Part shown: positions 1-13,190 of the stretch, piece by piece | Layout: every line of letters begins with the position of its first letter | How positions within the stretch are numbered: position 1 is the first letter of the stretch | Assembly: GCF_045679555.1 (NCBI RefSeq) | Contig: NC_092094.1 | Coordinates: forward strand, 36,348,430 to 36,412,429 | From: Salvelinus alpinus | Taxonomy: Eukaryota; Chordata; Actinopteri; Salmoniformes; Salmonidae | DNA length: 64,000 nt | Reading direction: 5' to 3' | Made by a program: the position numbers and the translations under genes | The notes under the pieces: generated by a model | What the model saw: the letters and a program-made list of their open reading frames with translations, nothing else | Databases searched by the model: none | What the model was told of the DNA's origin: nothing

Positions 1-160
1 AGGAGTGGGAGGCCCCGGTGCACAACTGAGCAAGAAGACAAGCACATTAGAGTGTCCATAAACCGTTAAACACATCTCAAGTGCAAATGCTGTTCAGCAG
101 CTCAAATCAGCAGGAAGAAGGGCTTTTTTATTAGGAGGGAAGACTACCATGGATCGCTGA
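1..160 (+). mobile_element. Tc1-like transposase fragment (same family as 2235-3143)
   Basis: The first 57 bases encode SGRPRCTTEQEDKHIRVS, part of the Tc1 DNA-binding domain, in plus orientation. The same peptide occurs on the minus strand at 2516-2570. The rest is degraded and the element is cut by the window edge. Confidence 0.6.
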
Positions 161-699
161 AGTAATGATTATGATCACACTTCCTCAATTTAAATATTAT
201 GGGGACACCTATAGATTTCGCAGCCAAGCAAGCATGAGTTATCAGTGTAGTAGCCTATTATTGTCTAGACATGACGTTGAATTATCTTCACCCCTAGAAT
301 AAAACCTCCACTCCAGGCTTCAATCATAAGAATCAATTGAATTAAAAAATATTAAGAATTACAGGGGGCAGTTTGGAAAAACTAATCCTGTGTGAATCGT
401 CCTCTGGAATAACGCATGTGCTTGGATAATAATTACATGACCAGCATCTCTATCAATACTAGTCCCATCCGAATAGGGGTATATAAAACGGCAAAGAATA
501 GGTGTATCGGCGTGGAGAGTGCGCCATATCATCCCATGGGAATCTGTCAAGGCTGCGCACAGCAGAATTATCACTGAAATAATCTACTTCCTACACCAAA
601 TTTTCTATATTCAAACAAAATAGGCCTTTTTATAATCTGATAAGCAAATGGGCAGCAGCATGCACATGCCAATCCCCTCCTAGTAGGACTGTGATAATG

Positions 700-815
700 A
701 GGTGGTGTTTCAGCGTGTTTTAGGAGTCGAGCAATAGTCGACTCCTTCGACTCCAACTACAGGAGTCGATGTCGACTCCCAAAATCCTGGAGTTGTTCAC
801 CCCTAGTGGAAAGTC
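700..815. repeat. GAGTCGA-rich repeat, probably a transposon end
   Basis: The stretch 718-780 repeats GGAGTCGA / TCGACTCC in both orientations and ends in TTCACCCCTAG. A related CACCCCTAG lies at 289-297, which hints at an old hAT-like element spanning roughly 289-807. The evidence is weak. Confidence 0.3.
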
Positions 816-2234
816 TGAATTTAAACAGAGGAATATAGAACAAGCTGCTGTCACATCAGGTTACCATGACAACGGTCGCAACAACAGGATCAAAGTTTAA
901 TGTCTCTTGCTCCTTGACGGATAAAGCAATGGCTATATAAAAGGTGAATGCCGGTAATAAATAGGTCAAAATTGGGCTGTTTGAAAGGGGATCATATAAA
1001 CATTGCCCAATTGTTTTTATAGGCACATACCAAGAATCCTTTGTGAAAGACTTGATTTTGAGCTCTCTTAGAATTCAGTATTTCCTAGTTGTTTTTACTT
1101 CAAGCTAGGCAATTGTCATTTAATGTTCTCCTCTTAAATGTGTGGTAGTTTTAAGATTTGTATTAGGATCTTTTCTTTGTTTTGGAGTCTATTTTTATTG
1201 ATAGTGTAAAGAGTCATGCTCCATACAGAGTGAGTGAACTGCTCTGAATCCAATGCTATGGGGGAGCACAACCTCTCTCTGTCTCCGCTCTTTACCAAGC
1301 TTGATACATTAAAAGTATTTTAAGTGATCTCCGCTTCCTTGTTTCTCTTCAAGCTGCGCAACAGCACACTAGCCCATTGTGATTTTGCATTGAAGTGTAT
1401 GTAAATATCGAAGGGGGTTGCCATTTCTTAGCGTGTAAGTACGTGCTCTGGAGAACGCACTCTCCATGCTGCCATGGAGACAGACACCTCTGTGCACTGC
1501 GCGTCACTTTGTGCCTGCGGGTGTTAGAAAGTGCTGCACACAAGCATATGTTTAAACTCTTGGCTCAAAACAGGCCAGCGCAGTGGGAGGAAGCGGCCTC
1601 TTGGAGCACACCAAAGAAAGGCAGCGCAGCGGCCTCTTTTCAAGTGGACGGCGGAGAGGCGGCCTGTGATTTATGGAGTGAGTGTGAGCTGAGCGGGTCA
1701 CGTCCTGCCGGAGAGCTTGGCTACTGGGGAGGTGGACGGACGGGAAAAACTCTGAATGGAGGGAGGGAAGGAGGACGGGAGAGAAAGGGGGAGAGGTGGG
1801 ATAGAGAGGAGAGAGAGAGAGAGAAGGAGGAAGTCCATCTCCCCACTGCACTCATAGGTCTGTGGGCTGGATCACACACAACACTGACATCTCTGTAAGG
1901 CGAGGTCTAGATCAAACAAGCCTGTCACCTCCTTGTCCCACTGCTGATTCTCAGGGTTGATATATGGGCAGCTGAAATGGCAAAGTAAGCTTTCCTCTTA
2001 CTAATCACCAACTAAGGCTGCTGAGAAACTCACAGGAGATAGAAATTAACATCAGAAAGCACAAAACACTTTTCTGATTGATAAAACAACTTTCTTTAAA
2101 ACTACATCAAAAGTTTATTTCCAAAATGCTATATCCACCAAGTTTTTTTATTTAGTTTATTTTTCATCAGAAATGATGGCACACCTTCATGTGTGTGTGA
2201 AGTATTACTGTTCTCAGATTTTTTATTCTTAGAT

Positions 2235-3143
2235 TTTAGACCTGCAATACACCAGTCTCAACGTCAACAGTGAAGAGGTGACTCCGGGATGCTGGCGTTC
2301 TAGGCAGAGTTGCAAAGAAAAATTCATATCTCAGACTGGCCAATAAAAAAGAAAAGATTAAGATGGGCAAAAGAACACAGACGCTGGACAGAGGAACTCT
2401 GCCTAGAAGTCGCCTCTTCACTGTTGACATTGAGACTGGTGTTTTGCGTGTACTATTTAATGAAGCTGTCAGTTGAGGACTTGTGAGGCGTCTGTTTCTC
2501 AAACTAGACACTCTAATGTGCTTGTCTTCTTGCTCAGTTGTGCACCGGGGCCTCCCACTCCTCTTTCTATTCTGGTTAGAGACAGTTTGCACTGTTCTGT
2601 GAAGGGAGTAGTACACAGCATTGTACAAGATCTTCAGTTTCTTGTCAATTTCTCGCATGGAATAGCCTTAATTTCTCCGAAAAATAATAGACTGATGAGT
2701 TTCAGAAGAAAGTTCTTTGTTTCTGGCCATTTTGAGCCTGTAATCGAACCCACAAATGCTGATGCTCCAGATACTCAACTAGTCTAAAGAAGGCCAGTTT
2801 TATTGCTTCTTTAATTAGAACAACAGTTTTCAGCTGTGCTAACATAATTGCAAAAGGGCTTTCTAATGATCAACTAGCCTTTTAAAATTATAAACTTGGA
2901 TTAGCTAACACAACGTGCCATTGGAACACAGGAGTGATGGTTGCTGATAATGGGCCTCTGTACGCCTATGTAGATATTCTATTAAAAATCAGCCATTTCC
3001 AGCTAAAATAGTCATTTACAACAGTAACAATCTCTACACTGTATTTCTGATCAATTTGATGTTATTTCAAAGGACAATTTATTTTGCTTCTCTTCCAAAA
3101 ACAAGGACATTTCTAACTGACCCCAAACTTTTGAACAGTAGTG
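2235..3143 (-). mobile_element. Tc1-like element, truncated, with decayed transposase
   Basis: The minus strand carries a broken Tc1 transposase N-terminal part (SGRPRCTTEQEDKHIRVS, SPQLTASLNSTRKTPVSMST). The right end is the inverted repeat CCCCAAACTTTTGAACAGTA ending GTG before TA at 3144-3145. No matching left inverted repeat is present. The stretch about 2797-3143 is closely related to the non-autonomous element at 43733-44213. Confidence 0.75.
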
Positions 3144-4919
3144 TATTATATAGTAAGAATTCATATCTTGGAATAACAGAATATAAAACTGTTTTACTAT
3201 AGAAACATTATAATCTGCTCTTTGCGATCATGTAAGGAAATTAAAAAAAACTGACCTGAATGAACCTCTCAAGGATGATTTCAAAAAGTAGTTTTTTTCA
3301 TCCATGTTGGATGTGATCACACCGCGTGCTTTCTCTACTTTCAAACTCCCCACCAGTTATTTTGGCTGAAGACAGGTAGCCTCCTAGCAATTTGTAGTTT
3401 AAGTTACAAACTTAAGCATATTACCCCATCATTTATTTGCTAAATATAAAGTTAAGAAAAAAAAGTTGAAATGGCAGTGTGCATTCCCCCTGGCTAAATG
3501 CCAAAGCATTTCTGTGACATTAGACAAGAAGTACTCAAGGACAGAACTACATACATTTCAAAGGAGAGAATAAATGCATTAAAAGCATTTCTGTGAAGCT
3601 TTGTGATTGACAAGGACAGGTTTGATGTCGGACAACAATATAATGTTCATGATTTAATGCGTGCCAAAGACCGGTAAGATGAAAAGCGGGTCGCCAACCC
3701 CTCAGTAAATTACCGCAGTCACGAATAGGTTGGTTGGCGGAAATAAAAGCACAGGCTTTGTTACCGGCAATACTTTTCAGATATAAAGAAAAGACAGCAA
3801 AAAGTTGGTGGCAAAAGCATCCTTGGTGGTCTGAAATATTTCCTTTACTTAGCTCTGCATACTTACACAATTACACCAACACTTAATGCTTTCAGTTAAT
3901 TCAAACATGGCCAGTGCATCCAACAGTGTAAAAAGTTCAAAAGCATTCCATGTCACTCCGATAGCATAACCACTCAGTTAGGCAAGGGGGCGGCTCAGTC
4001 TTTTTATGATCATGAGGTCTCCTGTGGGATAGCAGGCTAAAATAATACCAATGGCAACACTGACTAACTAAGGGAGCGGGACAGAGTCCAGCATGTCTGA
4101 CTATGTACCAGACAGTCATGCCAACATAATGCCTCACCATCTGACTCATCCTGGTTGACTGAACCTTCTCCTTCCTACAGTAGCCTACCTCACATCTGAC
4201 ACACTAGGAATCCAACATGGATTACAATGTTTCTACAATCCAAGATAGTTCAAGAAAAGGATTAAAAAATGCAGGGGGGGAAACGATGTCTTAGTGCAGT
4301 ATCTTTCCATCTTAGCTGTGCTCTCTAGAGTGTAGATGAACTCTCACACACAGACAAAGACACTCAGACACTCACACATCACTGCTTGGGTTCAGACCTG
4401 AACTCTCCATGCTACTCTGTACTGAGGATAACCAACACCAACTCAGCCATCTAAGCACAACGTCAAAAACACACAGAAAAATCCCTCCAGACTCATTCCT
4501 AGCTTCTCTGTTGGTCAGAGGAGTGGGAGGAGAGAGACAGGAAATGAGATTCAGCAAGCATTACATCAGCAGCTATAGGGCCACAGTCCTCAGTCCAGGC
4601 TGTGAAACATGTGAACCTTAGCACCTGTTGCACCTGCCTCTCCTCTGCCCGCTCAGCCGGTGCTGTGCTGAGGAACCCTGTGACACTTTTCTAAGGTCAC
4701 CACTGTCTCCCACTGTGACAGCAAAGTGGAGGGAAAATGTCAGGCAGGGAGACATCGTCTTTCCTCTGTTAAGCCCCTAGCGAGGCTCCAGCCAGCCCCT
4801 GTCTGCCTGGCTGTCACAAGATCACGTTACATCAACATTCCCTGTGCTGCACACCAGATGAAGTCAAGGACCACCAGGATCTCCAGCACACAATGCTATA
4901 CAAGGTCAGCAATACAGAT

Positions 4920-5150
4920 ACTACTGATGGCAGAAAAAATCAATACAGTTATATATCGCAATATAATTGTTTTACGATATTAAATCGATACTTTGACTCC
5001 AAGTATCGATAAAATATGTGTGTTTTTGTCAGATAGCGTTAGCTAGCGCTAGTAGTGAGAATTGTGAGAATCGCAATACATATCGTATAGGCACCTAAGT
5101 ATAGTGATGATATCGTATCGTGAGGTCCCTGGCAATTCCCAGCCCTAGAA
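4920..5150. repeat. Interspersed repeat with TATCG motifs
   Basis: The stretch is rich in ATATCGNA and TCGATA words and ends in GGTCCCTGGCAATTCCCAGCCCTAG, a repeat end I recognise from fish genomes. It is probably a hAT-type fragment; I did not find its left end. Confidence 0.4.
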
Positions 5151-5820
5151 GATACGTCATATAATCCTCTCACTGCCAGCCAATAAAACACACTGTCCTC
5201 TCATATCAGTCTTATTTGATCAAGCGTCTTGTCAGCCAGTGGTTAGCAAACAAAAGCAAGTAGACTGACAGACAGCCTGGTTTCTGGTTTACTTCAGATC
5301 AACCTGAGTGTGTGTGGCCCATCTATACTGCATGGTCTCTTTATTTCACACTGCCCAGTGATGTTCACAGTCCCTGTGGGACAGACCACAGTTAAGCACA
5401 TATTGGATTAAATGTTCTGCCCATGTATTAGACACTGAGCAGGGCAATGGCGGCACAGAGTGAATGAATCCGCAGTGAAGGAGAACAGATGACAGCACAT
5501 GGGAGAGGGGGGTCAACTAAGTGCTTAATCTAATACAATCAACATCCACTACAATTGGCCATTTGTGTGGCACAACACAGACGCTCTTCGGTGCTGGGGG
5601 CACTAATCACGTTCCCTTGATGACTCTGATGTAAACAAAATTAGCCAGTCGTTTGAAAAATGCCATGGAGGGAAAGAGAGAAAAAAACTCCACACGTATA
5701 AATATGACCCAAAGGAAACGGCATTCCACAGTGCAGATGAATGACTGACTTGCGCACGCTGAGTGAGAAACATCAGAGACACAATGTTGCAATCCCCTTG
5801 AACAAATGCCACTTTGTGTT

Positions 5821-5908
<88 letters not shown>

Positions 5909-5997
5909 ACACACACACCCACACACACACCCACACACACACCCACACACACACCCACACACACACACACACACACACCCACACACACCCACACACT
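5821..5997. repeat. CA microsatellite with ACCC interruptions
   Basis: An almost pure (CA)n run to about 5905 changes into a regular series in which every fifth or sixth dinucleotide is CC (ACACACACACCC). His/Thr and Cys/Val open frames here are artefacts. Confidence 0.95.
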
Positions 5998-6346
5998 TCC
6001 TATCACACCACGCCTCCCAACCCCAACTAGCTCTATGTCTAGAGGACACACATCTGGAGTTGGGCTTTGACATTTAATGGCATTTGTCTAAACACACGCA
6101 TCTAGCATGTAGGCCTAAAGTTAATCACAGACAGCCACTCTCAATCTGGTAACAGACAAACTTTCTGTGAGCTCTGAACTGCACCAGGCAAGGGAGAACA
6201 CAATGTTGTTCCAGACAAAAAAATGTATAAAGCAACCTTACGTAACACATCTTTTCCCCATTTTTGGAAATTCTTCAGAAACATTTGAACTACCCTCAGT
6301 GCCAGTATCAACAGCAGATACATGGACAGATAGAGCAGTAGTTTGG

Positions 6347-6519
6347 GTGGCAGGTAGCCTAGAGCTTAAGAGCGTTGAGCAAGTTACTGAAAGGTCGCTG
6401 GTTCGAATCGCCTAGCAGACTAGGTGAAAAATATGTCAGTGTGCCCTTGAGCAAGGCACTTGTAAATCACTCTGGATAAGAGTGTCTGCTAAATTACCCA
6501 AATGTAGTTTGGTTGGGTA
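6347..6519 (+). mobile_element. tRNA-derived SINE with 22-bp target duplication
   Basis: A tRNA-like head (GGCAGGTAGCCTAGAGCTTA, box-B-like GGTTCGAATC) is followed by a tail with CTCTGGATAAGAGTGTCTGC. It is flanked by identical 22-bp direct repeats at 6325-6346 and 6520-6541 (beginning GACAGATAGAGC). The head resembles the salmonid HpaI family; exact assignment is uncertain. Confidence 0.85.
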
Positions 6520-7478
6520 GACAGATAGAGCAGTAGTTTGGCTTGGAAGACAGACAGGTCAGTTAGACAACTGTACCAGCAAAAACTACCAGCCTGTGAT
6601 TCCAGGGGCTTTCCTCAACAGGAACATCAGTATCATTACCACACACAGGTGGACGGCAAAATGGCAAGATAAACCATATATCACCCAGTTAAGGGGGTGG
6701 AATGTAAAAAAACAAGCTTTTTAACAAGTTAGTACATGCCTGGCCAAGTAACTCATGTATCAACAATAATTTATATGTTTGTCCACTCAATGTTACAATT
6801 ATATCCAAAGGACCCAGGCAAGTGTAACAAAATAAAACCTAAAAATAATAATAATTAAAAATAAATTATTTAGCAACAAGAGGCAGCTTTGAGTAAATGA
6901 GTATAAGTAATGTGAACTAATAAAACATAAATAAGAATCGGAGGTGTTTACATGAACGCTGTGGACTAGCGCCTGTCATGTTTTTCAGAAGACCAGAGAG
7001 AGGTGGACCTTAAAGCACACTCAAGTGCAAACAAGCCTGGCTCGGCTGGTCATGTCTCAGTAATTGATGCACTAATGGGAGATGGTGGGGGGATGGGGAG
7101 AGAGTAACGGAGGCTGGGACTTCAAAGGCTTGCTAGACACTTATCAACAAACGTGCTCTCATCAGACACAAGAGGACGGGCAGATGAAAGGTAGACTAAT
7201 GCACCTCACCCCACCGCTCCACTCTACTCTGCTCTATCAGCACTGGGCCTGGTTATGGGAGCCAGACGACCACACCAGAGGAGAGGACTGGGGGAAAGGG
7301 GCAGGATGGAGGAGTGGGACATGGAATCAGCCAGAACCCAAACATATGAGATAGGGAGACAAGCCAGACAGTGTTTGGGCGGTTCAGTAAGACATCTGCA
7401 CAGATACCCAATAAGCAACTTCCTCTAGAATTGGGGAAAAGATGGCCACACGTGGCATGAACAGTGTTGTCTCCATAA

Positions 7479-7690
7479 TGGTGCAGCGGTCTAAGGCACT
7501 GCATCTCAGTGCAAGAGGCGTCGCTACAGTCCCTGGTTTGAATCCAGGCTGCATCACATCCGGCCGTGATTGGGAGTCCCATAGGGTGGCGCCCAATTGG
7601 TCCAGCGTCGTCCGGGTTTGGCAGGGGTAGGCCGTCATTGTAAATAAGAATTTGTTCTTAACTGACTTGCCTAGTGAAATAAAGGTACAA
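7479..7690 (+). mobile_element. tRNA-Leu-type SINE (SlmI-like)
   Basis: The box A region (GTGCAGCGGTCTAAGGCACT) and box B (GGTTTGAATCC) resemble tRNA-Leu. The tail contains AATAAGAATTTGTTCTTAAC and CTTGCCTAGTGAAATAAAGG, the standard salmonid SINE end. Strand follows the tRNA head. Confidence 0.85.
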
Positions 7691-8136
7691 AAATATATAT
7701 AATAATATAATTTAAGGGCTGTTTCCCACAATATACTTGTAATGATGCCAGGGTTTACCTTGGGAGAATTTTTGGAGGATATAGAAAATGTAACATGAAA
7801 AAGAGACAATAGTCTGCCGTCACCCTATATTAACCCATGGCCAGTCTTTAACCCTAATCTCCAACTGTAAAATTACAGTAAGGAACACTAAATGAGTGTA
7901 CTGTGGGTCCTGAGCCAGATTAGCCGGCTGGATGAATGAGTTTAGTGAGGTTTCCCAGGTGACGTGGCCTCTCCCTCCACTCCCCTCCTAACAGACTGAG
8001 ATAGAGCTGCTGTTGGTGCTGCTCTGGAGACAGTCTATATTTAACACAGTAGCGGCCCGCTGTCCGTCCGCTGATGAAACAAGAGAGCAGCTGTGATGAA
8101 CCCCCTCAGCTCCCAGACCTTACTATAGTACTGCAG

Positions 8137-8485
8137 ACAGGGATAAGGACAGGACAGGGATTAGGACAGGACAGGGATAAGGACAGGACAGGGATAAGGA
8201 CAGGACAGGGATTAGGACAGGACAGGGATTAGGACAGGACAGGGATAAGGACAGGACAGGGATAAGGACAGGACAGGGATTAGGACAGGACAGGGATTAG
8301 GACAGGACAGGGATTAGGACAGGGCAGGGATGAGGGCAGGGTAGGGTTGAGGACAGGACAGGGATTAGGACAGGACAGGGATTAGGACAGGGCAGGGATG
8401 AGGGCAGGGTAGGGATGAGGACAGGACAGGGATGAGGACAGGACAGGGATGAGGACAGTGCACAGATAAGGACAGGGATGAGGAT
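8137..8485. repeat. 18-bp G-rich minisatellite (AGGACAGGACAGGGATTA type)
   Basis: About 19 tandem copies of an 18-bp unit differ mainly at ATTA/ATAA/ATGA and GACA/GGCA. The complementary Pro/Leu/Ile-rich open frame is an artefact of the repeat. Confidence 0.92.
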
Positions 8486-10912
8486 AGGGATGAGGGCATG
8501 GCACCTAAATCCACCACTGATATGAAGACATATCAAATAACATAAGATCCTCCAAGAGTGAAGAGCATTTCTCACACAAGATCAGACTGAAACGATATTG
8601 AAACAGGCTGCAGCATTGTCTAACTCTTCTTTAGTCAATGCGAGGACTTCGACACCTCCATAGTTCTCTGAACAAGAGCAACTTAGACTTACCCCCACAC
8701 CAGTGTTTTGTGTAATGTTAGCTCTGGTGTTATTATGTTAACACAGGAGAGTGACACGAAAGACTTGTTGTGAGCAGAATCAACAAGCTTTGCATCATTC
8801 AAGACTGTTGCTTTGTGAGATGGTTTTAAAGTTCACAGTTAGCCATTATTATGTTAATGCCAGCGGGAAAGTACCCAGGGCCTTGGCTCCAAGTTGGAGC
8901 AGGTCCGCCGGAGCCATGGCCCAGTGAGACACGGGTGCTGGCCCGCATAGCAGCAAAGAGAAAAGTCTGAGCCTTTTGGGTAAAACACTGGGGTAAAGTG
9001 GAAATGCGCCATAAGACCCCATATTTCATCCTTGGCCACCCTGATGCTAATAGAGAGCCAACTGGTGAAAGGCCAGTTGGTGTGGCCAAGGAGCAGCAGT
9101 CCTGCCAGGAGCAGGAGAGATGGACAGGCTGAAAGGAGAGGAGAAGGCCAGCAGCAACAGCAGACCAGAGGAGCCCCATACACCTGTTCACATTACCCAG
9201 GGTCCTGACAACTGCTCTAGGGCTTGGGTATTAAACCCAAACAGACCGGGGGACAGAGGAAGGGGAAGCATCCTCCTTGTCCTCCCGGATGAGGTCAAGG
9301 TCATTCTTCAATCACAGACAAATGCAGACATGACTTACAACGCTAGGATAGACAGCAGCTAGACCTCACAGGTCTATATCAACAAGGCACTCTATTCTCT
9401 CTTCACATTGACTGAAGAAGCTCAGTAAAGGGTTAAAGGGGAAGTGTGGTTGTCAGAGGCATTTCAATTAGCTGAGTAAGTCCATAAGATTTCCTTTGTA
9501 ATTTTATGACACCCTTTTATCTCCTCAGTGCATAAGAACAGACTGGCATGTTGCAGCCTGTTCACACACACACACACACACATACACACTCCTACATGTG
9601 GCTTTTCTTTAGCTCTTAAGAAGTAACACAAAGCGCGTTGTTATGCTAACCTCTGCTATTTCAAAGAAGTTCCTACCCACTTCATTCCAAAAGAGAACAG
9701 TCATAAAAGTAAGTCTTTTTTTTCTCTAGACAAAGACCAGCTAAAGCTATAAAGAGCATTAGCCTTGACATCTGATTTCCATTGCTCCACACTCCTAACA
9801 TGTACATCATGTTTACACTGCTTAGCAAATTCCCTTTACCATATTTCCTCATGATAGGAACTCATGGTGACATTGGCCACACTTTGTTATCAGCAGCAGT
9901 GATTTGTATTACCCTTTCATATCGCATATCAGCTGTAAAGAGTAACAAAAACACGAGCTAAAATAATACGTGAAATTAGAAAAGACATTAGAAAGGACAG
10001 ACAGTGATCAAACAATGTTCTGGAATTGAGACATCTCTGGGGTCATCCTTCTTCTACCGGCCAGCTGGTCTCTCCTCACTACCCAAGGGGACTTGGGTAG
10101 CTCAACTGAGCATCTCCGCGTAGCTCCACTGAGCATCTCAAGACCCACCCTCCTCATCTCAGTCATCACACGTGCCACATCCACACACTTTCCCCTCAGT
10201 GTGTGTGTCATACCGCCTTCAGCGGTACACATTTATTCAATGTGAGGGGGCATCCCACATGAACAGAAAATATACAAATAAACAAACGCCATACAGGCAG
10301 AAGGAGAAGACGCCAGCAGAGAAGCGGATCTGATCCCGTTGCCCCTGAAACTAGCTGTTCACCCATGGCAGAACAATATTCTTCCTCTGCGGTGTGTCAA
10401 ATATATCCACCAATACCGCACACACCCTCACTTCTGCAGGAGAGATTTGTCGGCAGGAGATTTTTTTCCCACGTTGTGGAATTAACTTGTGCTCTGAGAG
10501 CTTACTTGCGGGCATGGCGCATTATCCCCCCTGGCAATGCCAAGCCTGCCCAGTAGTGAGCAGTGGCTGCAGTGGGCACAGAGCTCAGGCAGGCAGCCCA
10601 AGCAGCGTGGAGCAGAGCAGAGCAGCTACTCCTCTCACCTCAGTGGGGAGCAGCTAGTGAGTAGCAGTGCTAACAGGCGGAGAGGAGATAGGCCTCGTCC
10701 TTCCTGCCATTACACTGGGACTGAGTGGAATCTATCACAGAGCGGGGGCCCCACGGCGCTGAGAGAGGAAGTTATAGTATTCACACAGATTTATGAATGA
10801 GTGTTAAGAGTGCCGGATGAGTCACAGCTTCCGCACAGAGCGGCCAGAAGGCAGCAAGCAGCCCATCAGCACAGGCAATGAGTGGCTCGCACACAGTCAC
10901 CACGTGCATGCA

Positions 10913-10913
<1 letters not shown>

Positions 10914-10991
<78 letters not shown>

Positions 10992-11036
10992 ACAAACACA
11001 CAAACACACTCACGCACAAACACATGCACACACACG
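10914..11036. repeat. CA microsatellite
   Basis: A (CA)n run interrupted by GCAC, ATAC and AAAC variants lies just before the 54-bp minisatellite. Confidence 0.93.
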
Positions 11037-11145
11037 CAGAAACAATAGGCAGACTGGGATGTGAGGGCATGGAATGCCTATGTGTGTGTGTGTTTGTGTG
11101 CATGTGTGCGAGCGCTCACATTTGTGTGTGTCTCTGTCCGTCTCT

Positions 11146-12610
11146 GTGGAGTGGCAGCATTGCTACACAGTCCAGCCTTTTAAATCATTATAGAAGTATC
11201 TGTGGTGGCAGCATTGCTACACAGTCCAGCCTTTTAAATCATTATAGAAGTATCTGTGGAGAGGCAGCATTGCTACATAGTCCAGCCTTTAAAATCATTA
11301 TAGAAGTATCTGTGGTGGCAGCATTGCTACACAGTCCAGCCTTTAAAATCATTATAGAAGTATCTGTGGTGGCAGCATTGCTACACAGTCCAGCCTTTTA
11401 AATCATTATAGAAGTATCTGTGGTGGCAGCATTGCTACACAGTCCAGCCTTTTAAATCATTATAGAAGTATCTGTGGAGAGGCAGCATTGCTACATAGTC
11501 CAGCCTTTAAAATCATTATAGAAGTATCTGTGGTGGCAGCATTGCTACACAGTCCAGCCTTTAAAATCATTATAGAAGTATCTGTGGTGGCAGCATTGCT
11601 ACACAGTCCAGCCTTTTAAATCATTATAGAAGTATCTGTGGTGGCAGCATTGCTACACAGTCCAGCCTTTTAAATCATTATAGAAGTATCTGTGGAGAGG
11701 CAGCATTGCTACATAGTCCAGCCTTTAAAATCATTATAGAAGTATCTGTGGTGGCAGCATTGCTACACAGTCCAGCCTTTAAAATCATTATAGAAGTATC
11801 TGTGGTGGCAGCATTGCTACACAGTCCAGCCTTTTAAATCATTATAGAAGTATCTGTGGTGGCAGCATTGCTACACAGTCCAGCCTTTTAAATCATTATA
11901 GAAGTATCTGTGGAGAGGCAGCATTGCTACATAGTCCAGCCTTTAAAATCATTATAGAAGTATCTGTGGTGGCAGCATTGCTACACAGTCCAGCCTTTAA
12001 AATCATTATAGAAGTATCTGTGGTGGCAGCATTGCTACACAGTCCAGCCTTTTAAATCATTATAGAAGTATCTGTGGTGGCAGCATTGCTACACAGTCCA
12101 GCCTTTTAAATCATTATAGAAATATCTGTGGAGAGGCAGCATTGCTACACAGTCCAGCCTTTTAAATCATTATAGAAGTATCTGTGGAGAGGCAGCATTG
12201 CTACATAGTCCAGCCTTTTAAATCATTATAGAAGTATCTGTGGTGGCAGCATTGCTACACAGTCCAGCCATTAAAATCATTATAGAAGTATCTGTGGTGG
12301 CAGCATTGCTACACAGTCCAGCCTTTAAAATCATTATAGAAGTATCTGTGGTGGCAGCATTGCTACACAGTCCAGCCTTTAAAATCATTATAGAAATATC
12401 TGTGGTGGCAGCATTGCTACACAGTCCAGCCTTTAAAATCATTATAGAAGTATCTGTGGTGGCAGCATTGCTACACAGTCCAGCCTTTTAAATCATTATA
12501 GAAGTATCTGTGGTGGCAGCATTGCTACACAGTCCAGCCTTTTAAATCATTATAGAAGTATCTGTGGTGGCAGCATTGCTACACAGTCCAGCCTTTTAAA
12601 TCATTATAGA
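11146..12610. repeat. 54/56-bp minisatellite, about 27 units, with 218-bp higher-order repeat
   Basis: The unit runs GTGGTGGCAGCATTGCTACA, then CAGTCCAGCC, TTTTAAAT, CATTATAGAAGTATCT, 54 bp. A variant has GTGGAGAGG and ACATAG and is 56 bp. Units 3-18 follow a fixed order: AGAGG/ACATAG/TTTAAAAT, then TGG/TTTAAAAT, then two TGG/TTTTAAAT units. That makes a 218-bp block repeated four times from 11256. Because 54 is a multiple of three, runs without the 56-bp form give an 18-residue peptide repeat that I regard as non-coding. The array lies within igf1r intron 2. Confidence 0.96.
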
Positions 12611-13117
12611 GAGGCATTGATGACAGTATTTTCATAACGGGTATTCAAATTTTACAAATATACAACAGATAACCAAAACAAATGTACTATTTGAAAGACA
12701 TTACTGTTTAAAATGCTTTGCATAGTAGTATATGTGTTGTTGACACAAGCAAGCATGTAAGTAGCTTGCCATGCATTGCACTACAAACTAGCAACGCACT
12801 GAAGCAGATAATATATAAAACATTTGCTTTAGGGGAAAACTAAAAACAAACTGTCTGACCAATCATACTGTCCAAAGGAAACCTATAAAACCAATTAAAC
12901 AGAAAAAACATTTGTAACCAAACCGTTTTATCCCCTTGCTTCGCGAGGGCTCTGGTTATTGGGGCCGACTGAAGAGCGTCTCTATAACAGCTAAACATAT
13001 TAAGATCTCCTGCTCACATTTCTCAAGAATGACATTTATGAATGTCACCTAATGGGAGACAATGTGTCAGAGGCCAGGAGAGGGGAGAGAGGGGAGAAGA
13101 ACTGCATGGAATGTACT

Positions 13118-13190
13118 CACATACACACACAGACACACACATACACACACAGACACACACAGACACACACAGACACACACAGACACACAA
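13118..13190. repeat. CACACAGA/CACATA microsatellite
   Basis: Tandem ACACACAGAC and ACACACATAC octamer/decamer variants. Confidence 0.9.

Noticed and set aside
1395-1898. 167-codon open frame in igf1r intron 2
   Set aside because: Low-complexity Gly/Glu/Arg sequence over GA-rich DNA, with no family resemblance and no splice support.
5603-6077. Cys/Val- and His/Thr-repeat proteins
   Set aside because: These are translations of the CA microsatellite; the same applies to 10781-11103, 13959-14341, 20595-20840 and 36295-36608.
7479-7560. Functional tRNA genes at the SINE heads (also 6347 and 46568)
   Set aside because: The cloverleafs are degraded and each is joined to a SINE tail.
11146-12491. 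Long open frames with an 18-residue repeat (VAALLHSPAFKIIIEVSV)
   Set aside because: They exist because the minisatellite unit is 54 bp, a multiple of three. The 56-bp units break the frame, no start or splice context fits, and the array lies in an igf1r intron.
11146-12610. CRISPR-like array
   Set aside because: Units are directly adjacent with no unique spacers, and the host is a vertebrate.
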